This document shows, piece after piece, positions 38,402 through 43,163 of a stretch of DNA of 43,163 nt (the first letter of the stretch is position 1; every line of letters starts with the position of its first letter). The notes under the pieces were generated by a model. It saw only the letters and a list, made by a program, of their open reading frames with translations, was not told the DNA's origin and did no database searches. The stretch comes from a virus. The stretch spans positions 1-43,163 of IMG/VR virus record IMGVR_UViG_3300028883_000076; one strand, given 5' to 3'. The position numbers and the translations under genes were made by a program.

Positions 38402-39230
38402 CGGTCGCCTCCTGCTGCACAACTACGGCCATAAGATCGGCGCTACCGGGCTTCGCGGCTTGCTGCTTTTCTTGCACTCGCTGTCGCCGTTCGGTCTCTT
38501 TGCGATATTCCAGACCCCATTTCCGCAGCTTGCTAGGCGCAGTCGGACGCTCCATGTCCTTCTTGCCCAGCCATTTACTAAACGCCTGGAAATCCATGAC
38601 GGCAAAGGGTGAATCGAAATTGAACGGAGCATATTGTTTCTTATCCGCCATGCCCAGGAACATCTTGACGATATCGCCCGCCCATCCAGCCTGTGCCCAA
38701 TCTCCATCGAACCAGTCATTGACCACAATCTCCTGCATGGGTTTGAATGCACTAGGGGTTGAACTATCTGATGTGGTTTCTGGCGTTTCGCTATCGGTTA
38801 CGTTAGTAACCGACTCTGTATAATCTTTATTCTGTAATATTTCCGTGTTTACCGTATCTGGTTCAACCGTATCCGGTTCATCCGTATCCGGTTTTTCAGG
38901 ATATGGTTGATTTTCATCCGTTTTAACCGGAACTTCATGAACATAGTAAGGTCCCCACTCGAAGGTTCCATCATCGCGGCGCTGCTTTTGCCGTGAGAGA
39001 TATCCCTGGTCTTTTAGTTCTGCCAGGATACTATAAATCTTATCCCGGCCAGCCTTGCCTTTGATCATGAGATCGCTAACGGACACGGACCAATCGTCCG
39101 GCTTACTCAGCAAATACCACAGCATACCGCGCGCCTCATAGGATAATTCACGATCCTGTGCAGCTGCGCGACTGGTTGAAAAATAGGGGCGTTCTGCTCC
39201 TCGTGGAGCGCGAATAATGGTCTTAGGCAT
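38388..39230 (-). CDS. Replication initiator-like winged-helix protein (280 aa)
   Basis: Residues about 18-85 (ELSYEARGMLWYLLSKPDDW, KAGRDKIYSILAELKDQGYL) form a winged helix typical of phage replication initiators such as DnaD/O-like proteins. A low-complexity linker (about 115-160) with PDTDEPDTVEPDTV repeats is encoded by three 15-bp iterons. The C-terminal domain (about 165-235) may bind the helicase. Linked to DnaB downstream and PrimPol upstream, this matches the lambda O pattern: initiator gene with the origin inside. Confidence 0.72.
   Translation of the reverse strand: MPKTIIRAPRGAERPYFSTSRAAAQDRELSYEARGMLWYLLSKPDDWSVSVSDLMIKGKAGRDKIYSILAELKDQGYLSRQKQRRDDGTFEWGPYYVHEVPVKTDENQPYPEKPDTDEPDTVEPDTVNTEILQNKDYTESVTNVTDSETPETTSDSSTPSAFKPMQEIVVNDWFDGDWAQAGWAGDIVKMFLGMADKKQYAPFNFDSPFAVMDFQAFSKWLGKKDMERPTAPSKLRKWGLEYRKETERRQRVQEKQQAAKPGSADLMAVVVQQEATDAAA
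38795..38812. repeat. 7-bp inverted repeat beside the iterons
   Basis: CGGTTAC (38795-38801) and GTAACCG (38806-38812) with a 4-bp spacer form a perfect inverted repeat about 40 bp from the iterons, separated from them by an AT-rich run (38818-38850). It is a plausible accessory element of the origin. Confidence 0.5.
38818..38910. other. Putative replication origin within the initiator gene
   Basis: Three tandem 15-bp repeats lie at 38851-38865, 38866-38880 and 38881-38895, consensus ACCGTATCYGGTTCA. A degenerate fourth (GATATGGTTGA, about 38900-38910) follows. Next to them 38818-38850 is strongly AT-rich and could be the unwinding element. Iterons plus an AT-rich stretch inside an initiator gene is the lambda ori design. 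The repeats also encode the PDTxEPDTV peptide, so protein repetition is an alternative cause. Confidence 0.6.
38851..38895. repeat. Three 15-bp iteron-like direct repeats
   Basis: Copy 1 and 2 differ by one base (T/C); copy 3 differs from copy 2 at three positions, at its first and last bases. They are exactly contiguous at 15-bp steps, which keeps each on nearly the same helix face pattern and in frame with the protein. Confidence 0.9.
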
Positions 39231-40239
39231 TGTCGCCCCCGTTCGCCGCGATCCGGGCCGCTATGTGGGGCGAAACATTGGGCGATCCGTGCTGCGACCG
39301 CCACGCGCTTTCAATGGTTTTCAATGCCTCAGATTCGCCTAGACCGTCAGCCAGTGCCCGCGCGCACAGTTCACGCTCGGCGTCCGACTGGCTGTACCCG
39401 TTGGCGCGATACTCGACGGCGGCGGCGAATAGCCGATTGTTGCGATTGCCCTGCGCTGCACCATGCTCCAGGTATTCCCGGCACCAGCGGGGAAGGGCGG
39501 TTCGTGCGCCGTCCGGCAGACTAACCGAAATCTGACGGCGTGCAGGCGGTTTTCCCATTGCGGTGTAATCCGCGAACGTGCTATAGTCGTACTGGCCTGG
39601 AAGCCAGTCCACAATCTCACACCGCGCGCCGTCGCGTTCCGGTTTGGTGTTAATGGTTCCAGGTAGACGGAATACGCGGGCAAGCTCCGCAACGTGCGGA
39701 TCAGACTTGAGCGCCAGCGCGATCCCCTTCAGCGTTGCCTTGATGTCGGTCAGTGTGTGACGTGTGACGGCAACCGGATCAATACGCCACAGGCTATGCA
39801 GTCCACCGCCAGAGTCAATAATCACGGTAGGAGGGATATCGAAATCACACAACGCCTGATATGCGTCGGCTTTGGTTTTGTATGCGTTCTCTTTTAGATC
39901 AATGTCTGCCCACAATACCTGGCAGCACGCGGTATCGGCCTCTTTGCTGCGCTTGCCGCGAGGTTGGCGGCGCTTCTTGGGCGTTAGGGCGTAATACACG
40001 CCGTAGCCCTTTTGGTTAAGTTCGTCCACGTGTTCCCACTCCGGCGACTCTACGCCGAGCCGGTAACTTTGGGTTATCGGACTTGGCCCCACATTGGAAC
40101 GTTCGGGAGGCAAAATGAGCGTTAGCTCAAAGAACACGTCCCCACGCAGTCCCCCGAACAAGTGATTTAAAAACTCGATTGCGTCAACGCTATCTTGACG
40201 CTTCAGTGTTGTGCTGGTAAAATCGTCTGTAGCTGACAT
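39223..40239 (-). CDS. Primase-polymerase, archaeo-eukaryotic type (338 aa)
   Basis: PrimPol catalytic motifs are visible: VLWADIDLK with Asp112 and Asp114, DSGGGLHSLW (142-151) giving the sGGGxH motif, and FRLPGTINTK (190-199), the RepB-type RLPGT-N nucleotide-binding motif. A C-terminal helical domain (about 265-325: NRLFAAAVEYRANGYSQSDAE) resembles PriCT. It would synthesise primers, or act as a primer-polymerase, with the helicase downstream. No helicase domain is fused. It overlaps the initiator gene by 8 nt. Confidence 0.88.
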   Translation of the reverse strand: MSATDDFTSTTLKRQDSVDAIEFLNHLFGGLRGDVFFELTLILPPERSNVGPSPITQSYRLGVESPEWEHVDELNQKGYGVYYALTPKKRRQPRGKRSKEADTACCQVLWADIDLKENAYKTKADAYQALCDFDIPPTVIIDSGGGLHSLWRIDPVAVTRHTLTDIKATLKGIALALKSDPHVAELARVFRLPGTINTKPERDGARCEIVDWLPGQYDYSTFADYTAMGKPPARRQISVSLPDGARTALPRWCREYLEHGAAQGNRNNRLFAAAVEYRANGYSQSDAERELCARALADGLGESEALKTIESAWRSQHGSPNVSPHIAARIAANGGDNA

Positions 40240-40267
40240 AAGGCCTCCTTGTGTCAGTTATGCCCCA

Positions 40268-40291
40268 GCCGCGCCCAAACGCGGCTTTTTT
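40268..40291 (+). terminator. Plus-oriented rho-independent terminator inside the leftward block
   Basis: GCCGCG (40268-40273) / CGCGGC (40280-40285), loop CCCAAA, followed by six T and ATT. It is a textbook terminator for rightward transcription, yet genes on both sides run leftward. It lies in the 73-bp gap upstream of the primase. It could stop antisense or read-around transcripts. Confidence 0.65.
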
Positions 40292-40306
40292 ATTGGGCCG
40301 GACGGT

Positions 40307-40322
40307 GTGCAGTCAACTGCAC
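40307..40322. promoter_or_regulatory. GTGCAG-TCAA-CTGCAC palindrome
   Basis: Perfect arms around TCAA, overlapping the stop codon of the small gene at 40313-40507. It matches the site at 30508-30523 at 15 of 16 bases. A shared regulator of the primase and terminase regions is possible. Confidence 0.4.
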
Positions 40323-40507
40323 TTGAAGCCAGCGCGACGTTTATAGCACCGCGACTGCTCTTGCTTCTCATGTCGATATATCAGCCGAACAATAGCACTA
40401 TAGATTTGCGCATCGGTATACTGGCTCATATCATGGCCACGTCGCGCCATTTCTTGTCGAATGTCATCAATGCGCCAGCGTTGATCGCGGGTGAGATTGT
40501 CATTCAT
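40313..40507 (-). CDS. Hypothetical small helical protein (64 aa)
   Basis: Start at 40507 (MNDNLTRDQRW) behind GAGGCAACT; the frame to 40600 would run through the terminator-like stem. Basic helical protein (RIDDIRQEMARRGHDM, QIYSAIVRLIYRHEKQEQ) with a Lys/Arg/Cys tail. Residues 10-50 could be an HTH or ribosome-like helix pair, but nothing is decisive. First gene after the possible attenuator. Confidence 0.55.
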   Translation of the reverse strand: MNDNLTRDQRWRIDDIRQEMARRGHDMSQYTDAQIYSAIVRLIYRHEKQEQSRCYKRRAGFKCS

Positions 40508-40520
40508 AGTTGCCTCGTAT

Positions 40521-40582
40521 AAAGCAAAAGCCCCTGCGGGAAGATCACGATAGTTGTCTAAGCTACGCGATCCCGCCGGGGC
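40521..40582 (-). terminator. Leftward terminator or attenuator after the methyltransferase
   Basis: On the minus strand GCCCC and GCGGGA arms (40571-40582) pair with 40530-40541 in an 11-bp stem with one mismatch, followed by TTTTGCTTTA. The loop is long (29 nt). A T-rich end after a GC stem fits a leftward terminator for the methyltransferase gene. The loop contains one arm of the inverted repeat 40554-40617, so an alternative fold exists. Confidence 0.6.
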
Positions 40583-40617
40583 CTTTGTAATCGTAATCAA
40601 TCGGGTAGCTTAGACAA
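40554..40617. repeat. 13-bp inverted repeat overlapping the terminator
   Basis: TTGTCTAAGCTAC (40554-40566) and GTAGCTTAGACAA (40605-40617) are exact reverse complements separated by 38 nt. The first arm is inside the loop of the leftward terminator stem; the spacer holds that stem's upstream half. Pairing of the repeat would cross the terminator stem, so the RNA could switch between two folds. As DNA it could be two operator sites. Confidence 0.75.
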
Positions 40618-40666
40618 ATCCTATTATATCGCACCCCGACCGCCCCCGCAAAAACTCACGCTATAC

Positions 40667-42130
40667 CTAGTATCCCGGTCCGACCCAGGCTTTACCCTCG
40701 GCGGCGGCTTGATTGAACTTACGCCACAACGCCTCGTCACGGAACGTTAAATGTACCGTGCCTTTTTTGTGGACGCGGATCGTGAAGAACTCACTCTCGA
40801 ATGTCTCATTCCATTCAGCGTCGGTTTTGCCATGAATGTGATCTGTTATGGCGTCGTCAATCGTGCGCGCTGGCTGTTCTTCTGACGGCTTGCCCGACTC
40901 ATATTTACGGCGTAGATCGTCAAAGTTCCGGCCAGTGAGGAAACAGCACGCTTTGTCGAGATCGGCGTAAAAGTCGCGTTTATAGTATGCAAATGACCAG
41001 CTATCCCAGCGGCTTTCATAACGCACGCCGTAAGGAACGATGATCTTCCGATTGATGCGCCATGATTTATTGGTTTTCCAGCCTTCTGTATGCACCTTGT
41101 TTTTCTCGTGCAAGCCGGTGATCGCATCGAATGCTTCCACGATACACTGCCGCATGATCGGCTGGTAGTTTTGCACGACGGCTTCGAAAAGCGTCATGAT
41201 ATTGTCAACTGTGAACGCCATGTGTGCGTTCTGTTGCCGCGCTAGCTCAAACTCTTCACGTACCTGGCTAGTGGTGACACTGCCTAACTTCGTCTTGTCA
41301 AAAATGTATCCCCAAAAGTGTGCTTTTGCCTGGGTGATCTGTTCATTCAGAGTAGGGCGCTTCTCGCGGCCATACGTGGGATAAATCGTATCAGTGTAAA
41401 AGTCGAGTCTCTGGTTAATCTCGTGTCGTTCTTTGATCAGCCGGATTACAGCGTCATACTGATCTACCAGCGCCTTGATTTTGTTTCGCGGCGCAACCTG
41501 TGACGGCTCAAATGTGCCATCGGTGGCTGGCGCTTCAGTATCGAAGCTAATCCCATCGAATGCCCCGGTTTGATCGACTTCCGGCTTGAACAATACGACC
41601 ATCGCCACATCAACATCAGTGTGCCGCGCAGAAGACCGGAACGCTTTACCCAGGCGCGTTACCCGGCCATGCTGAGCCGCTAACCGATTAAATAGTTTGC
41701 GTTCCTCAGTGTGCGGATTGTCGATGTTCGAGCCATTAAGCAGGGATACAACCGCGCCGCCTGGAGCTACAATATCCCATGCGCGCATAATGTGCTTGGT
41801 TGCATTGCTAAACGGCGGATTCATGATAATGAGATCGAAGCGATATGGTTCATCGAAGTTGAGGAAGTCGTCACCTATCACACGATACCCCTTGCCGGAC
41901 AATACGAGGCGCAATTCTGCATTACTCTCGATGGCATAGCAGTTGTCTTTGCTGACGTGATAGGTAGATGATAGGCGATCTAAAATGTCGCCTTTGCCTG
42001 CTGATGGCTCTAGGATCGTCGTCTTTCCCAATCGGCTAGCAATTGGTGCGACCATGCGCGTGATAACGCTGGGCGGCGTGGGGAAAAATTCACTTACGTC
42101 TGCTTGCGGTTGTGCTGCTGCTGTGCTCAT
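40667..42130 (-). CDS. DNA adenine methyltransferase with DUF4942-like C-terminus (487 aa)
   Basis: Start at 42130 (MSTAAAQPQ) behind GGGAGGAACC; the frame to 42250 runs into the RNA locus. Motif I EPSAGKGDI (41-49) binds S-adenosylmethionine and motif IV NPPF (104-107) is the N6-adenine catalytic motif. A long second half (about 200-487) ends with FTIRVHKKGTVHLTFRDEALWRKFN, which resembles DUF4942, commonly fused to such methylases. No restriction partner is present; it may protect phage DNA or mark replication. Confidence 0.85.
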   Translation of the reverse strand: MSTAAAQPQADVSEFFPTPPSVITRMVAPIASRLGKTTILEPSAGKGDILDRLSSTYHVSKDNCYAIESNAELRLVLSGKGYRVIGDDFLNFDEPYRFDLIIMNPPFSNATKHIMRAWDIVAPGGAVVSLLNGSNIDNPHTEERKLFNRLAAQHGRVTRLGKAFRSSARHTDVDVAMVVLFKPEVDQTGAFDGISFDTEAPATDGTFEPSQVAPRNKIKALVDQYDAVIRLIKERHEINQRLDFYTDTIYPTYGREKRPTLNEQITQAKAHFWGYIFDKTKLGSVTTSQVREEFELARQQNAHMAFTVDNIMTLFEAVVQNYQPIMRQCIVEAFDAITGLHEKNKVHTEGWKTNKSWRINRKIIVPYGVRYESRWDSWSFAYYKRDFYADLDKACCFLTGRNFDDLRRKYESGKPSEEQPARTIDDAITDHIHGKTDAEWNETFESEFFTIRVHKKGTVHLTFRDEALWRKFNQAAAEGKAWVGPGY

Positions 42131-42152
42131 GGTTCCTCCCGGTGTTCTACAG

Positions 42153-42301
42153 TGGCGCGGGCCGGATTTGCACCAGCTGTCTGTGGCTTTTAGTTGGCGT
42201 TTCAACCTCGTGCACTTAAGGTGCCACAACGGGACCATCAGGCCGGTCACTCCGGCAACCCCAACGAACCCTATAGCGTGTTCCTACCACGCCACCGCAC
42301 C
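42153..42301 (-). ncRNA. tRNA-like RNA with large insertion (149 nt)
   Basis: The 3' part has a good T-arm: GCTGG-TGCAAAT-CCGGC, then acceptor strand CCGCGCC and an A. A matching 5' strand GGTGCGG lies at 42301-42295 (one U:G pair), followed by TG and a 4-bp D-arm GCGT...ACGC with GG in the loop. Between D- and T-arm are about 100 nt instead of about 25, with stems GCCGG/CCGGC and TGTGGC/GCCACA. No normal anticodon arm is evident. It is either a decayed tRNA or a tRNA-like module of a larger RNA. It ends 23 nt before the methylase start. Confidence 0.4.
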
Positions 42302-42449
42302 GTGTGCCGGGGTAAGCCGCTTTTCGCAGACGGGGTACGAGGCCCCTTGTCCCCCGGCGTTCTCAGAGGCAGATTACGCGCTGCCAATACCGCGTTCGAC
42401 GGCTCAAACCGTCCACGCCAGCGGTACAATGCGCCGCTAGTCGTCGCAA

Positions 42450-42602
42450 AAGGGCAGGTTGGACTCGAACCAACTCACGGGCCACATCAGACGTTGGCTT
42501 CCCCACTGGCTAGCACTTGGGTTTCTGCCATCCACGCTACCTGCTTGCGGCGTATTCCGCCCCCGGACCATACCGGGTGCTACACCCTGTAGCCTCTGCC
42601 CT
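42450..42602 (-). ncRNA. tRNA-like RNA (T-arm clear, 5' part ambiguous)
   Basis: The T-arm is canonical: GTTGG-TTCGAGT-CCAAC, then CTGCCCT. Two 5' partners exist. AGGGCAG at 42602-42596 pairs perfectly and is followed by a D-arm GCTA-CAGGGTG-TAGC, giving 152-153 nt. ATGGCAG at about 42532 pairs with one mismatch and gives about 82 nt with a loop GTCTGAT (CUG, Gln-like) on a stem with a bulged A. Neither is a normal tRNA. It lies directly after the tmRNA-like gene. Confidence 0.4.
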
Positions 42603-42604
42603 AG

Positions 42605-42720
42605 TGGAGGTGTGCGGACTCGAACCGCAGTCCGAAAGCCTGTTGCGCCGGGTTTCGCGCTGTCTCTGTGCGCCTTCACGCTAGCGCCCGGCCAGACCCC
42701 CGTCGATACCTGTCACCCCC
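42605..42720 (-). ncRNA. ssrA-like: Compact tmRNA-like RNA (116 nt)
   Basis: The 5' end GGGGGTGACAGGTATCGACG and 3' end with TTTCGGAC, T-arm TGCGG-TTCGAGT-CCGCA and CACCTCCA match the tRNA-like domain of tmRNA. The 7-bp acceptor has G3:U70 and A73, the alanine identity. There is no D-stem, as in tmRNA. P2 follows: nt 20-28 pair with 79-87 (wobble-rich, 9 bp), extended by 29-34 with 69-74. The 34-nt apex has a GCGC/GCGC hairpin and codons GCG CTA GCG TGA (nt 34-45, Ala-Leu-Ala-stop). Normal tmRNA is 230-400 nt with pseudoknots; none fit here. CCA is not encoded. Confidence 0.75.
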
Positions 42721-42886
42721 GATTTGCTGCGAACGGTATGGTATTGCGCCCCTCGCCGCGCTGGTCTGGGCGGGGGGCTTGCTTCACGTCGCGCTGCAAC
42801 GGCGTGCTATCGCGCGGATGCGACACCAGCAACAGCAGCAACGCCAACAGCAGTAGATCGCGCGCATCCAGTTCCAGCCGGATCAT
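42713..42886 (-). CDS. Membrane microprotein downstream of RHH gene (57 aa)
   Basis: Starts in an ATGA overlap with the RHH stop and ends with a TGA inside the first bases of the tmRNA-like RNA (8-nt overlap). Residues about 10-23 (LLLLALLLLLVSH) form a short Leu-rich membrane helix after an acidic N-terminus; the tail is basic and Pro/Arg-rich (QAPRPDQRGEGRNT). Translational coupling supports a real gene. Function unknown; a membrane partner of the RHH regulator is possible. Confidence 0.5.
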   Translation of the reverse strand: MIRLELDARDLLLLALLLLLVSHPRDSTPLQRDVKQAPRPDQRGEGRNTIPFAANRG

Positions 42887-43077
42887 TTTACGCTAGCCTG
42901 CTGATCGTCCTGCTCACGAACTCCGCCAAGCTGAACAGTATCCGGTACGCCGAGATAAGTCTCAAGCGCCTCCCGGATAATATTCGAGTACGGTCTTTTC
43001 TCGCGTTCGGCTTGGCGCTTCAGGGCTGCTAGTTGATTTTTTGGCAGTACCATGCTGATACGGGTTGTTTTTGCCAT
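42883..43077 (-). CDS. Ribbon-helix-helix regulator (64 aa)
   Basis: First gene of the leftward transcript, with AGGAGACGAC before the ATG. Residues 1-45 are a complete RHH (CopG/MetJ-like) domain: strand TTRISMVLP, helix KNQLAALKRQAEREK, turn RPYS and helix NIIREALETYL. A short tail carries VQLGGVREQ, also present in the 246-residue RHH protein of this phage. It likely dimerises and binds palindromes, with the site at 123-139 as first candidate. It is not adjacent to a toxin gene. Confidence 0.88.
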   Translation of the reverse strand: MAKTTRISMVLPKNQLAALKRQAEREKRPYSNIIREALETYLGVPDTVQLGGVREQDDQQASVK

Positions 43078-43163
43078 GTCGTCTCCTCTCTACTATTTAT
43101 AGTATATATCCTGCACGAATTTATGTCAAGTGCTTTACTGGCTAGTACCCCCCAAATTTTAGG
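43027..43163. repeat. Terminal direct repeat, right copy
   Basis: Second copy of bases 1-137 (one mismatch, C43153 for T127). The leftward promoter appears here with -35 at 43124-43129 and -10 at 43101-43106. Merging both copies gives a circle of about 43,026 bp. Confidence 0.9.

Larger units (their letters stand above)
42131..42604 (-). other. 474-bp non-coding, highly structured RNA locus
   Basis: No convincing gene lies here on either strand; long plus-strand frames translate antisense tRNA-like sequence. Besides the two T-arms described separately, the minus-strand RNA of 42302-42449 holds perfect hairpins: AGCGG/CCGCT, GACGG/CCGTC inside GCGT/ACGC, GGCAG/CTGCC, and a 7-bp GCCGGGG/CCCCGGC helix enclosing GGGG/CCCC and CTGC/GCGG stems. 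The density of stable stems suggests one or more structured RNAs of 150-500 nt. Large phage RNAs such as GOLLD and ROOL are known near tRNA genes; I cannot match their consensus by eye. Confidence 0.6.

Noticed and set aside
42304-42357. 54-nt mini-tRNA (GCCGGGG/CCCCGGC acceptor with two stems)
   Set aside because: The 7-bp stem and 3' ACA are suggestive, but it has no T-arm and no anticodon arm with U33; kept only as a structured part of the RNA locus.
42194-42896. Two long plus-strand frames (132 and 145 residues) over the RNA locus
   Set aside because: They lack ribosome sites and translate the antisense of tRNA T-arms (GLEPTH, GVRTRT), a well-known artefact.

Overview
The window appears to be one complete, circularly assembled tailed-phage genome. 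The first 137 bases return as the last 137 with a single mismatch, so the unique length is about 43,026 bp. It carries a full siphovirus set: small and large terminase, portal, MuF-like head protein, scaffold, Mu gpT-like capsid protein, HK97-type connectors, tail tube, frameshifted tail chaperones, TP901-type tape measure, tail tip and lysis genes. No integrase or recognisable lysogeny module is present, so a lytic lifestyle is likely. Consensus sigma-70 promoters and AGGAGG ribosome sites point to a bacterial host. The lysin has a long Pro/Thr/Ser linker of the kind common in secreted Chloroflexota proteins, so a Chloroflexota host is my guess, not a demonstrated fact.

Layout. Two promoters diverge at about 75-193. 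The rightward one reads a block of about 20 small, mostly unrecognised early genes (275-8942): zinc-finger proteins, a zinc-ribbon recombination-like protein, a protein with twelve 11-residue repeats, several microproteins and a ribbon-helix-helix (RHH) regulator. It ends at a strong terminator at 8950-8973. Everything else is on the minus strand, from the RHH gene at 43077 down to the lysin ending at 8972. In transcription order this is: RHH regulator and membrane microprotein; a non-coding RNA locus (42153-42720) with a very small tmRNA-like gene; an adenine methyltransferase; a replication block (PrimPol, an initiator-like protein with iterons inside its gene, DnaB-type helicase, SSB, zinc-ribbon dUTPase, phosphoesterase, RusA resolvase); a membrane-anchored HTH protein; the packaging, head and tail genes; and the lysis cassette.

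How it works together. The PrimPol, initiator-like protein and helicase, with three 15-bp iterons inside the initiator gene, resemble the lambda O/P/ori arrangement. The tail chaperone pair uses a textbook A AAA AAC slippery site followed by a 7-bp hairpin. The two RHH genes each have the same 17-bp palindrome (CCCCTAA-N3-TTAGGGG) centred about 64 bp upstream of their predicted transcription start, which suggests a shared regulatory circuit.

Most unusual features: (1) a 116-nt tmRNA-like gene that keeps the tRNA-like domain (G3:U70, A73, the UCGACGGG and UUUCGGAC signatures and a P2 helix) but has no room for pseudoknots and has Ala-Leu-Ala-stop codons in its loop; (2) the structured, tRNA-like RNA locus next to it; (3) a 130-nt structured RNA between early genes; (4) paired regulatory palindromes; (5) a possible attenuator between the methyltransferase and replication genes.
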